DNA of 64,000 bases from Phylloscopus collybita (Eukaryota; Chordata; Aves; Passeriformes; Phylloscopidae): positions 19,069,501 through 19,133,500 of the forward strand of contig JAJNNQ010000009.1 of the NCBI GenBank assembly GCA_027886175.1, read 5' to 3'. Positions 1 to 12,582 of the stretch are shown one piece after another (position 1 is the stretch's first letter; every line of letters starts with the position of its first letter). A program made the translations under genes and the position numbers. The notes beneath the pieces are model-generated. The model ran no database searches, was not told the origin of the DNA, and worked only from the letters and a program-made list of their open reading frames with translations.

Positions 1-59
1 ACTTTGTACAAGGGCATGTAGCGATAGGATAGATTTAGATGAGATATTACAAAAAAAAT

Positions 60-230
60 TGCCTTTGTGGGAGTGGTGAGGCACTGAAGAAGGTGTTGGT
101 ACCTCATTACTGGAAGTGTCCAGTATCGGCTTTGGATCGGCTTTGACCAACCCAGTCTAGTGAAAGGGGGATGAAACTGGATGATCTTTAAGGTCCTTTC
201 AAATGCAAATCATCCTATGATTCCATGACC
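60..230 (+). mobile_element. CR1 LINE 3' end fragment
   Basis: The stretch reads as the last ~170 bp of a CR1 non-LTR retrotransposon. It has the 'accaacccagtctagtg' segment, then 'ggatgatctttaaggtcc', and ends in the degenerate octamer tail 'atcctatgattccatgacc'. CR1 copies are typically 5'-truncated, so a short 3' fragment is expected. There is no coding capacity. Several mismatches to the usual CR1 tail suggest an old copy. The left boundary is approximate. Confidence 0.85.
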
Positions 231-1261
231 TTGGAGAAAAAACAATAAAGCATATCACTGCACTCCATTGGATGCCTGCAAATATTCAGGTCCACAGAAC
301 ATTGAAGCCAACATACAGAAGACAAACATAAAAAACCCATAAAGTACGTATAATTACTCCTGACTTTACCTTGGCTTTATTTTATATAATATGTTTATCT
401 TTAAATACTTAGAGTTATAGAATAAAGAACTAGAATTAATCTAACATTAGTAGCTACTGGGTCCTACATTCACTATGACAGTGGACACAGGTAAAGGTAA
501 AATTGTTGAAATGGTGCAATTTTATTAAAAAAAAAAAAAAGCAACAAAGCAAAACAAAAACAAACAAACAAACAAACCATGAAAATTGAACTGAGAAAAA
601 GAACAGTGAGCAATTTTCCATGAAGGATCAAAAGCAAACTTGATATAAACAGTAATATTCTCACTCTGTGTGAATAGGCAGATAAGAATTTATCCCGAAA
701 GCAAATATTTTACATGGATACAATCTTCCTTTCTCTAAGTTTCTAAAGAAAGATTCTCAAGAATTAAAAATGTTTCCTTTCATGAGACTTCTGCATAGAA
801 AATCTTCTGCATAGATGACTAGGTTGATTGTGAAGAAGCAGTGACTTCAGCTGCTTTGAATTTGTACAAAAATTACCTTGAATATACAAAGTGTATTAAA
901 CCAAAAAAACTGGCATAATTTTTAAGAGGTAATTATAATATTAAGAAGAAAACAGTTTTCAGAATCCACAAGAGTGGGATGAGGTGGGTCATTAATGACA
1001 AACTACAGTGAAAACATTAAGTACTTATCTATATTTCTATCAGTGTAAATATTAATCTCTGTATGAAACACAAAATACAGTTTTTACTAATCAAAGATGT
1101 TATATCATAGACAGATTAGTGTACTATACAACCTGCATTCATAATCGTCACTTAAGAGCAGTAACCATAATATCTGCTTTACATAAGTATGTTGGGACAG
1201 GGGCACAAACAGATTTAAATCATTAAGAACACCTTTCCTTTTTTTAGGGAATGCACATTGT
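231..1261. other. Unique AT-rich intergenic DNA
   Basis: No gene or recognisable transposon is visible. The only structure is a low-complexity block at 527-577: a 14-base A run followed by an (AAAC)n tract. A short open frame over this block on the minus strand reflects the simple repeat and is not a gene. Confidence 0.6.
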
Positions 1262-1998
1262 CCACAGGAAGGTTGTGCTCTCTATCAAGCTATCTCCATA
1301 AAGAGATTGACAAGAGCTTGACAAGGTCCCGCAATGTGCACTTGCAACCCCGAAAGCCAAATGTATGCTGGCCTACAGCAAAAGAAGTGTGACCAGCAAG
1401 TCCAGGAAGGGGATTCTGCCCCTTTACACTGCTCTCATGAGAGCTGCCCTGGAGTACTATGTACAGCTCTGGGGCATCCAACATAGGAAGGACATGGACC
1501 TGCTGGAGTGAGTCCAGAGGAGGCCACACAGATTATGAGAGGGATGGAGCGCTTCTATGAGTACAAGCTGAGAGAGTTCATATTGTTCAGCCTGGAGAAG
1601 AGAAGGCTCCAGAGTGACCTAATTTAAGGTTTTAGAACCTAAAGGGGGCCTACAAGAATGAGGGAAAGGGAATTTCTATAACAGCATTTTGTATGTAGTT
1701 TTTGGACAAAGGAGAATGGCTTCAAACTGAGAGTAGGTTTAGACTGAATATTAGGAAGATTTTTTTTTTCCTGTGAGGGTGCCAAAACACTGAACTAAAT
1801 TGACCAAATAAACTGTGAATGCTCCAGTCCTGGAAATGTTTAAGGCCAGGTTGGATGGAGCTTTGAGCAACCTCATCTAGTGGTAGGTGTCCCTGCCCCT
1901 AGGTGGGTGGTTTGTGGTAGTAGAACTTGGAATTAGATAATCTTTATGGTACCTTCCATCCCAAAGTATTCTCTGATTCTATGACCCTATGATCCTAA
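1262..1998 (+). mobile_element. CR1 LINE, 3' part of ORF2 plus 3' UTR
   Basis: About 740 bp of CR1 in plus orientation. The left part carries the ORF2 C-terminal region, recognisable by the DNA phrases 'gggattctgcccctttacac', 'ctggagtactatgtacagct' and 'cagcctggagaagagaaggc'. The right part is the 3' UTR with 'agataatctttatggtacct' and an octamer-like tail 'ttctctgattctatgaccct'. The reading frame is broken repeatedly, so no protein can be made. This is a typical 5'-truncated copy. Confidence 0.92.
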
Positions 1999-4900
1999 AA
2001 TAAACTTTTGTTTTTCAGTGTGTTCTCATGGGAAAGAGTTATGGCAGCTCAGAGAACTACATGGCACTCACTTGGCATGGCCAAGCTATTTTTTCTTTTT
2101 TTTTTGTGGCTATGTTCATTGAATTTGCTAACATAATTTTTTTCTATCAACTGCTTTGTTGTTACAGTCTTAATATTTTAAACAATCTGCTCCATTTATT
2201 TTGTGTACAACATCAAGAATTTTTCTACACAAAGTGTCAGGGAAAAAAAAAGGCACATGCATCCTTCAGTCCCTTTCCAGACATCAACATTCTGCTGAGT
2301 CCTTTTAGGTGGCACTAACTTATGCATCAGTCATGGAACGTAGGCTATAGAGGAAAGCCTGACAGACAGTAGGGTTTATAAAAAGAAAAAAAAAAATAAA
2401 TACCTTAATACTCACATTATTTTTTGCAAGAAGTAGTCAAGACTTTCAATTACAGTTCCCGGTTCAATATAAATACAATCATTTAAAATAAGTTGTTTTG
2501 GTTTTAAAGTACACTATACTTAGTCTCTGTTGTTTTGGAAAACTCATCAGGTTACTGAATATATGTCCAAAAATATTTTAAATAATTAATTATGATGTTA
2601 TGATTAATTATGATTTTGTATAAATAATGTTCATTTTAGGTTCATGGTTTGAAAACCTTTTGATAAGCTAAGGAACAAGAGTTCTGTGTTCTTTTTCTAA
2701 GCTTCATGCTATTTGAAGATTTGTATTTTACTCAATATAAATGATACTTTTTAATTGTCTTTCTTTTCAGTTTCAAGTTTACCACCATAGTGATGCAAAA
2801 ATATTAGGTGCAAGTCTTGTAAAGGTATTTTCAAGATAGAACAAAAGACTTGATCAACAGACACACATTGATCTTATGTGTCATAAAAATAATTAAATAC
2901 CAAATCAAATATTAGTACAATGGATATTAATCAAATATACTCAGTTTGTCTGGATAAGGTTTTGGAACTTGTTTCAAAATAAGAATATTTTTGTCTTAGT
3001 ACTGAAAATAAAAGATTTATTACACTGAGACTGGCTGAGAGATAAAGATTACTGTGCCTTGCCTTCAAATCTATGAGTGGATAGCTGTAGGTATTGTAAG
3101 TAATGAAGAGTGTAAGGATTCTTCTCATGTTGTTACTTTTTCCTGATTTCCTTGGATTAGAGAGAAATCAAGCATAACTTTTTTTTTCCTGCATATTCAC
3201 AATCAATAACTTTCAGCCATTAGAGGACCACTTCTTTCTACTAAGTACCAGAGCTATTTTAGCTGTCTTAATAGCTCTTATAAAAATGTGTGTATTGAAA
3301 ATGGCAAATTTATTAGAAACTACACAAAAGATTATGTTATCATTCTCTAATAACCTTTTTTTGAAAATGAAAACCAAATTTATTCTATGGTATGCCACCT
3401 CAGTTTGAAAAAAAAGTCATACTTGAAGAAATTACAAATACCTCTTTCATTTCTCTGTGTAAAGATAAATGCATACTGTGTAGTGTCTCTGAACATCTGA
3501 AGATTTTTTTTAACGTTTCCTCTTGTGGCACAATTAAGTAGAACTATTTTGATTAAATAGCTCCCAAGATAATAACAATTATAATGCAGCAGACTTGGGA
3601 ATAGTTTAATCTGAAATGCACATTGATGTACAGCATGCATAAAATATCTGTATTCCATTATGTTTGTTTCTACAAGATCTTTGTATGAGTATAACATAGA
3701 TTGTCCCTGACATTACTGAATGATAAATAATAAACTGGAAAATAACTTATTTGTTATGGAACAGCTGTATGAATATTTCAGTAATCTATGCTCTTGTAGG
3801 CTCTAGAAAACACAGTGTATTTTAAATGGTAATACATTTAACTCTGCAAAGGGTGTCTTTAGGATAGATTATCAGTAAGAGTAGATACAGACAACATTCC
3901 TAATATGAAAATGTTATGGTAAAAGTTTTGCTTAATTCATACCATAAAATCACAAAAACTACTTTAGAACAATTGAGGTATTAATTCTTGATAGTGAGGA
4001 GACTGCTATGTCAATCAGTAACAATCTGAGGAAAAGCCACACAAAATCTTTTTTATTTCTTACGCATTTTAAAAATTTGTCCTGGGAGGAAAAAGAAAAA
4101 AACAATTAGGTCAAAATATCAGCACTGTAATATTCTAACAGACAAAATGATACTTAATGCTTACTTTTGTGAGTTTATTTATTTATTTATTTGTTTATTC
4201 TTAATCTGCTTTACTGCTTTTGAAAATTTCAGCATCTTTGCCATACTTTTCTCATACTACTTTCATGTCTGCTTAAGCTAAACTGGTAGCACATTTCTTA
4301 CATATATAGGTTACTCTTTTAAAGTAGGTATCACAAAATTATATTTCTATTTTGCCTGTTCAGCTGGTTTTATTACAAAAATAAAGAAGCAGAGAGCCAA
4401 ACTTCAATCAGTAGGATCTGTGAAACTAAAATGAGGAAAAAATGTTTGCAAAGAGATTTCTAAGAACTAGAAAGCAATATGTAAAATTCTTAGGCACTAG
4501 CAAAACATCTTTAATAAATCTTTCATGATTTTTAGTTAGCTGTCCATAAGCAACAGAAGAAAGAGACTTTAAAGCACATTCAGCAAAAGAATCACTTAGA
4601 CAATAAGACAGCATTGAAGAAAAGGCAACATAAAATATGTTTTTTATTTACAAGCAGAAAATAAATAGATGATTAATTTTGCTTATTAATGTTTATGGGA
4701 GGTTTTGTGTACTGCATTGCCCAAATAAGAGTTGAATTATCCCTGTAAACTATAGTTAAAGAAGAAGTATTGATTTCCTTTAACGTTGTGCCAATAATGT
4801 TTTCTGGTGCAAACTCTGTCCATAAATACTCATCTAGAAAAAATAAAATTTTAAATTTTACATTTCAGGCTCTGGTTTAGTGTTGGAATATTTTAGAAAG

Positions 4901-5024
4901 AAAATTTAAACATCTTAAGAACAGCAAAATTAATGCTTCTATGACTTGAGAAGATACATGCCTAAATAATTCTGATAAGTACAATTAAAGAAAAATAGTA
5001 AATGGAAAACTTATGTATATAATA
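1999..5024. other. Unique AT-rich DNA, no gene seen
   Basis: Three kilobases of AT-rich sequence with no recognisable repeat family apart from a (TTTA)n microsatellite at about 4174-4192. The open frames here are short (about 100 codons or fewer), rich in Phe, Leu, Ile and Lys codons as expected for AT-rich noncoding DNA, and lack a convincing splice context. Confidence 0.55.
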
Positions 5025-5850
5025 GAATCATTAAGGTTGGGAAATCAATATCACCATGCCCACTAAACCATTTTTTGAAGTGCCACGTTAACTTGTTTAT
5101 TTAAACTTCCAGGGATGGTGGCTGGTCAGGGATGGTCACTTCCCTGGGGAGCTTCTTCCAGTTCTTATCAGACTTTCAGTGACAACGTTATTCCTAGTAT
5201 TGGACCAGAACCTCCCCTGATGCAAGTTAAGGTCATTTGCCCTTGTTCTGTTGTTAGTTATCTGGGAGCAAAGGTTGGTCCCCACCTCACTACGGCCTTC
5301 TTTCAGGTAAGTTTTAGGGTGCACACTGAGCTTTTTTCTCCTAAGCAAACTGAGTTGCCCTAGCAGTTCCTCACAGGACTTGTGTTCCAGACTCTCCACT
5401 AGATCCATTGCCCCTCTTCAGATTTTCTCCAGCACCTCAGTGTCTTTCTTTTACAGAAAAACCCAAAACTGAATGCAGTATTTGAGGTGGAGCCCCATCA
5501 ATGCTGATTACAGGGAATTGATAGCTCCCCTGGTCCTGCTGACCACACCCTTTCTGACACAGGCTGACATTGCCATTCTTGGCCACCCGGGCAAATGCTG
5601 GCTCGTGGTGGCTGTCGACCAGCACTCCCAGATCCTTTTCCAACAAGCAGCCTTCTACATCTCTTCTCCAAGCCTACAATGATGTCTGGGGTTCTTGTGA
5701 CCCACATACATAACCCAGCACTTCACCTTTTTGATGTATGTATCCATGCCCCTTCCTATATTTGACTGCTACTGCAAGTCCTCAGAATTCATGTAGTCTC
5801 ATAAAATTATCTTTGGCTGTCTTCATATTTATGAAAAATTCAAAGTTAAG
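5025..5850 (-). mobile_element. CR1 LINE, minus strand, 3' UTR through ORF2 C-terminus
   Basis: On the minus strand this is a CR1 copy whose 3' terminus lies at the left ('atagaatcattaaggttggg', the reverse of the CR1 tail) and whose truncated 5' end is near 5850. Diagnostic plus-strand phrases include 'caccatgcccactaaaccat', 'gattttctccagcacctcag' and 'gtcgaccagcactcccagat'. Short open frames on both strands are relics or shadows of ORF2. None extends beyond about 90 codons. Divergence is moderate. Confidence 0.92.
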
Positions 5851-8800
5851 ACTGTGCTAACCAGGATGTCTGTCATGACTCTATCTCCAATCCAACATTT
5901 TTTACAGAAAGTGTGAACAGAGTAAGTGTTATAGTAGTTAATTGTTTCTCTGCTTTCCAGCTCATACCTGCTTAATCCAACCAGAGCTGGACTTTTTCTG
6001 GGAAGTGCTTTTGGATAGGCTCCACCTTGTGACAGATGATGTGCACCGATTCAGAACTTTCTGACATGTAAATATGAGGGCAGAGATGTCATGGATACTG
6101 TCAAAGAGAGAGAAATCATGGTTATTTAATATATGGTGAAAATATCCTTATATTTTTGAGACAGTTCCCTTTCTTTGGATTGGGATGAGTAATGAAAGGT
6201 GGCAAGTAGTATGAAACAGAATATGGTGAGATGACTACAGAGAAATGTACATTTCAAAGGAGAATATGTCAATTACTAGAGACATTAGTTTTATTTAGTG
6301 AAGCAAAATACGACAAAAACAAACATGGAGATTTACTTCAGGAAAAACCCAAATGGAATAGCTATGATGACATCCAAATTGAGATATCGGTCTGACTGCA
6401 GAAATAACTAGGAGAAAAGCAATGGCTTGTGAAATATAGCCCAGGCAGATTTAGTGGTTCTCACTGGTCTTAAACTTTGATGAATTGAAATCATTGTTTG
6501 GTCGGTGTTTTAACTATCTGCACATATTTCTTTCATATTAGTTGAGCTATTCAAATAGTGGAATACTTGTTGGCTGAGAGCCTGAGGTTTCTCCCCCAAA
6601 GGAGCTTCATAAAATCTTTTCAGTGCACATGGAGAATTACTCCTTGCTTAGCAAATCCTGTTTTGAAAACCCTAAGAAGAAAAAGTAAGTTTGCTTTTAC
6701 TGTAATGTTCTTCAAGACAATATTTTTGAATATAGCTGAATGTTCTTATTTACAAAGCATTCTTCAAAATACACAGTTGCAGAAAAGGGATGGAATTATT
6801 TACACCTGCAAGATTCACTAGCTTATGCAATTAAAAACATTGACAGTTTGTAATGTTCACATGTTATTCAAATTTGATATACTTTAACAGTAAGAGGGAG
6901 TCAATTAAGATTTTTCCTCTGTTACAAGGAAAATGTTTCTTAAAGGGAGAAAAAAAAGAAAAATTATGTATTAAGCATCCAGATTTCTCTCATGTCAGGC
7001 CATGCCAATGCAGATTTACTTCACTGTCACTAGTCCTTCTTTGCTTTCCCTCTAACCCTTCATAATTTTCCTTCTGACCTCTGTATTATTAGTCTTTTTT
7101 TACCTGACCAAATAAGAGTACTGAAAAAAGTCCCACACAGAGTAGGTCAAAATTAATGAACTGAGCTATAAGAGGCAGTGTTTCAGTCAGTTGAGAAATA
7201 TTTGTTGTTATAAAACAGGGGTATATCAAAGGTTAAAACTCCTTTGGATGAAAATCACATGTAACTAAAATAGTTATGATCTTACAGTAGGTCCTTTAAA
7301 TTTTTAATTTTTTTTCTGCTTGCATATTCTGACTATCGTACCTTTGGGAGTACTGTAAGGAGAAAGCAGTTTACTTTGCTCCTTTTCCTTTAGCTGTCTG
7401 ACAGCTCCTTCAACACATCCCTCACCACAGCAGCTGTTCACCAGCATTTTTAATTCCATTTCTGGCTTTGGTGATTTTGGAAAGAGAAGATGAAAAAGTT
7501 TTTAACCTGACTTACTTTTTTTTTATCCTTTCTCTTAATGTTTAACACATACATGGCAGTTCCATCCTCTTCATCTTTTGCTAGAGACAGCAGTATCTAG
7601 CTATGCTGGCCACGAAGTTAGTAAGTGAATGACCACTGTTCCCTTTTTTCCCACTTCTATAGAATCATTAAATAACTGAGTAATTTTCCTGTCCTTGCTT
7701 TGACTGATTTTTTTTTTTTAATGCATATTTTTAAGCCAGGGCAAATCTCGAGAACATGGATGTATCTTGTATGAATGAATGAATGGATCAATACAGATAC
7801 CAATCAACATGTATAACTGTAGACACACACATATATATATATGCACTCATGTATACACACATAAAAACATATTATATTCATTATTAAATGCAAGGAACTG
7901 TTATAATTGTGTTCAATATGATTTTTCATTCTCTTCTCCTTAGCAGGCTCTCCACGGGGCTCCCTGGCCATGTTTGGCTATTATAAATCAATATTCTATT
8001 CCTCAGTGGTATTGATATTACATTGCAGGTAATTATTTGGAAAATAATTTCCCAATCTAAATTACTGTGTATTTTTAACCAATGCAATACAATAAAAAAA
8101 AATACAAGCAAACACATTTAATTCAAGTCTACACTGTGATAAGTAATATATTTATATGCTGTCAATTTAACAAGGTGGGCAGTTATGAGTTGAAATTACC
8201 TATTAGTTTAATAATGTAGAGTGTTTTTTCTTTTGTCCAAGTGTTAGACTGGAAGGTGTTTTTTTGAGCACCACTAAAAACAGCAACAATAAAACCAAGA
8301 GAACCCAAATTATACTAACCTTTCTTAAAGCTGATCCTTTTTTAATGCAAGAAAGAATCAACATGACCTTTTAGGCTGTCTTCTGAGAATACAAATTAGA
8401 TAGCTTAGATTGTTTTTTACTGTAGTCTAATTTCTACTGAAGTAGAATATTTCTCATAGAAAAGGATTACTTACTTCATTTTGACTATATTTTCTTCTAG
8501 AGAAACAAAAATCTTTGCTCACTTCTTCTCTATTGAGGGATATTTGTGTGAAGTGTACATATAAAGTCTTAATGGTTTACTATCAGAAAAAAGTGTTAAA
8601 AGCATATGGTCTATTATGAAGTCTAATTTACCTGTAACTCTCTGTAAAGGAGTAGGCATTAAATGTAACATCATCAGATGCTATAAATTACCAGTGAGGA
8701 ATTAAAAGTCAATTACAGCATTTTCAGGCATATGACTGTAAGAACATAATTATAAATGTGTGTCAGAGAGAGTAAGATTCACAGAGCTGTGCTTAAGTCC

Positions 8801-9228
8801 TTGCAACCCAAAAATTAAAAATTTAAGGCTATATTAAACTACTTCTTTGTACTAAGGAAACAGCAATGCTTGATTATCAAAGAGCACACTCAATTGATGC
8901 AACAGCACTACAAAAGATGTACCCAAGAGTCATGGTGTCCCTCCTAGCTGCTCCATGAGTAATATAATACCATCTCTCATGGATGATACTGGATCTGAAT
9001 AGTCCAAGATGCTTTCTCGCTGTTAAGGTTTTCTTCAATAGTAACAAGAATAAAAACAAAAATGCTCACGCATAGAGAGTTTGAGATTTCATAATTGGCA
9101 GAATTTCATGCTGTTTTTAAATTACCACGTGTTCAATGATGTATAAATAATGCCTATGAGTGATAGCCTTTAAAACTATGTACTACAAGTGCCAGACATC
9201 TATATTCCCAGGTTCTGTGTTCAGAGGT
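5851..9228. other. Unique AT-rich DNA with short microsatellites
   Basis: No gene or transposon is recognised. Simple repeats are an (ATGA)n run at about 7771-7785 and an (AC)n-(AT)n run at 7823-7842. The remaining sequence looks like ordinary intergenic or intronic DNA. Confidence 0.55.
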
Positions 9229-9984
9229 TGTCTTGGGTTGTGGAACCAAAGATGTGTATTCTATTTCATTTGCTGAAAGCAGTTGGGGAGATGTTCTTCT
9301 TTATCTCTTGTAACTCTGGGAGGAGGGGGGCAGGTGCCTTTTGATAATGGGCCAACTGTTGAAACCAGGTGGGGCAGTGTTTCTTATCTCTTTTCACAAT
9401 GGGCCAAGCCATTCTCCTCCCCAGAGCAGTACATCCACAATACCCTCCCCAAATAATACCTTCCCCAAAGCAGTACATCCACATTCCATTGTGAGATGCT
9501 CCACCAAGTGGGAGGAGCCAACCATTCCTACCTGGATAAAGCTGAGACGTAGGAACACAAAGCATCCAGCTTCACCCAATTCTCGGAGGAAGGCTGGACC
9601 CTTCTCACCCACTGGACGCTTTTCTCTCAGGATCATCTCTACTTCAACAGAACCACATCTGCCACTCCAGGAGGACTCACTTTTGGACTGCTTCCAACAC
9701 CCTGACCAACAGGGTGTCAGGTTATTCCCTCCTGATTCTGTCAGGATTTTCCAAAATTGTTGTTTGCTTGTTTGCTGTTTTGGTTGGGTGGTTTTGTTTT
9801 CTACTACATTTGTATTGTTAATATTCCTAGTAAAGAACTGTTATTCCTATTCCCAAATCTTTGTCTGAAAGACCTTAATTGCAAAATTATAATTTGGCAG
9901 GGGTGAGGGGTTTACATTCTCCATTCTAAGTGAAACTCCAGCTTTCCCTGGCAGATATCTGTCTTTTCAAACCAAGACAGAGGT
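9224..9984 (+). mobile_element. Complete solo LTR (family A, ERVL-like) with 5-bp target duplication
   Basis: A 751-bp LTR spans 9229-9979. It begins TGTCTTGG and ends CCAAGACA, perfect 8-bp inverted termini. It is flanked by the direct repeat GAGGT (9224-9228 and 9980-9984). A 5-bp duplication is typical of ERVL-class integration, whereas ERVK elements usually leave 6 bp. The U3-like part has the 15-mer AGCAGTACATCCACA twice, 44 bp apart (9425 and 9469). A GATAAA TATA-like box lies near 9535 and an AGTAAA variant poly(A) signal at 9829-9834. No internal retroviral sequence flanks it, so it is a solo LTR. A 175-codon open frame inside is an LTR artefact. A second copy lies at 24606-25208. Confidence 0.9.
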
Positions 9985-12582
9985 TTAAAATCCTACTTTG
10001 CAGGATGTTAGACATTTTTTCTCTTCCCTTTATCAATAAACATATTCTTACATTCAAGATGTTTTTGTAAAATTCTTCAGAAGTGACTACAGAGAAAAGC
10101 TTTGTTTTGAAGAACAGACTTACTAGTACTTACAATCTTTTTTTTCTCTCTAAAGATATTGCAGGTTCATAGTTTTGTCTCTTTGTAGCTGAGAGAAAAA
10201 TCCTATGATCATAATTTTGGTTTGTTTTTATTCAAGTTGCTAATTAATTACACGTGGGGAAACACCTGCCTCCTTTGCATTCACCTCACTGACTGAATGA
10301 CATATTTCATTTTATTCCTTTGTACTTATTTCTCTTTAACAAGTTTTAACTTTAATATTTTTAATATTCCTTCATATATGGAGGATATGGGGTAAGATCC
10401 TGAGCTAGACACGTTATCTCATTATCTACAGATATGCTTTGTGAATTACAGTAATTTTCTTGAAGTAAGGTTTATCTCAGTTAACCTCAGACTAATAAAT
10501 TAAATCAGTGGACACAGTGGACCAATGATCCAGGAGGCAATATTCCCTGTAATAATGAATGATCTAGAATAGGAAAGATGATTCTTGTATGAAGGTCCAG
10601 ACTGAACTTTTACACGACTTAAGCTGAGGTTGGTGTGTCTAATTTTTTAGTTTAACCTTTTTTTGTTGTTTTGTTTTGTTTTGTTTTGGGTTTTGGGGGG
10701 GGGTTGTGTGTGTGTGTTTTTGTTGTGGTTTTTTGTTTGTTTGTTTTTTGGTGTTGGTTTGGTTTTGTTGGTTTGGTTTGGTTTGGTTTTGTTTTTTGTT
10801 TTATTTTTAAGCAAGACCAGTATTTAACAAAAGAAACAATATTTGTCCAGCATGGGTTCACAAGATCAAAGGGATATTTTGAAGAGACTAATGACATGTT
10901 TTAGCTCTTTGTTTGTAAAATGATATTTTTCCCAAATAGAACAACAAAATGGTAATAAAAATATATAGTAATTATTAGACAATGAGAATTTCAGTAAGAA
11001 AATATGTAAAATCACCCTGACATACATGTTCAAAATTATTCTAAGATTATTTGACTATATTTTTAAACACCTTTTAATAAATATCCTACTACCTTTCAAT
11101 CCATATTTGCAGTAAGATCTTAACATTAAGTATGGTTTACATAAAAAATATTTTCTTTAAAGTATAAAAATGTATCATTTCACTAGTTCTTATTCTTGCA
11201 TCTTTCTTCAGGACATAATCTAATTTTTTACTAGTTAAATTCACTGCTATGATGTCATATCCGAACACTTTCTTAGGTTTTTTTTATGTAGGTTACTTTT
11301 GTTATGAAAATTTTGTCTGATACTAGTTTAAACAAGTGATTCAATCTTGTCTGAGAAAAATACATGAAAATCATAATGATCATAATGATGTTTTATGCTT
11401 GAATCACCCAGTGAAATATTTCTCATGGTTACAAGAGTTACGTTATAGGAACACCCAAACTGACATTATGGTTTATATCTAAGGTGAAGTAGAAAGTTGG
11501 ACATTTTAATTGAAGGTTTGCTTTAAAAAAGTAAATTAACAGTACTTTTATAAAATCATAGCTGAAAGACAGTAGTGAATTCTTCTCTTCAGCTTGTTTA
11601 ACTGGACTGTATCTCCCATCTAGAAAGTGTTCAAAACTTGCTGTTGTATGTGAATACCTTCTGACAAACATACATTCAGAAGGTTACTAAATGATTTGCC
11701 AGATACCTCTCTTTATTATGTATTTGCCATACATAATGTATCTTTACAGTATGACTAAATGGTATTGTACAACATTATTTAATTGAAGAAAATTTTATAT
11801 TGCATCTAGGTCTTTGGTTGATTTGTTTAATTTTTTTCTTTTTGTGGGTTATTTTGTTTGGTTTTAATTTTGCATTTAGCACTCAATATAATCTGGCCTT
11901 TTCTTTTAATAGAAGCCCTTTATACAGCTTTAAGTTAAAAAAGCAGGATTCAACAAAATACAAAACATTAATCTTACTTCCTGAATTCTGATAGAAGGTT
12001 CAAAACCTGAAAATAAAGTCCCAACCCACAGCACAGCACAAAAAAGTAAAATCACCATTATCCATATATTGCTACATTTAAGTGAAAGAACTTTAAATGA
12101 GGACTCACATAGTTCCCTTTAGACTTTTTTTGTGTTTGTCTCATAACTTATCCTCTTTTAAGAAATGTGTGAAAAAAGGACAGTAAGCAAATAACCATGA
12201 AGTACATCATGTGATTCTAATGAAAAATTATATTAGATATTAGAAAATATTAAGGATTTTAATTGCATACAAAGTTCAAGGACCATATACAAAATTTTAT
12301 TTCCCTTAATATTGTGAGAATATTCTGGCCTTTGAAAAGAACACTCTACATGAGATTTTTAAGATGTAACAATGTTTATCATTGTGCATCTGGAATTTCA
12401 TTGTTTGATAATATTGGTTTTTTATTCCTTCAGTTTTTCTGGAAAATTAATAATTTTTAAAATATACATCTGTTCAGCAAATTCAGTAACTGACTAAATG
12501 CAAGCACATCACTTTTGCAGACATACTTATTAACAGGTGTTATTAAAACTGTGTGCTAAATTTCCCACTAATAGACTGTGAT
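9985..12582. other. Unique AT-rich DNA with a long GT-rich tract
   Basis: No gene is recognised. A TTTTG/GGTTT low-complexity tract at about 10657-10808 is listed separately. The remainder is AT-rich with only short, unsupported open frames. Confidence 0.55.
10657..10808 (+). repeat. Low-complexity (TTTTG)n/(GGTTT)n tract
   Basis: About 150 bp composed almost only of T and G on the plus strand, including a run of nine G, a (TG)n segment and repeated GGTTT. The complementary strand is C/A only. Open frames on both strands across it are simple-repeat artefacts. Tracts of similar composition occur at 50060, 52308 and 59160. Confidence 0.85.

Noticed and set aside
9341..9868. 175-codon open frame on the plus strand
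   Set aside because: It lies wholly in the family A LTR. Part of its translation recurs in the second LTR copy simply because the DNA is homologous. No known domain, and LTRs of this class are noncoding.
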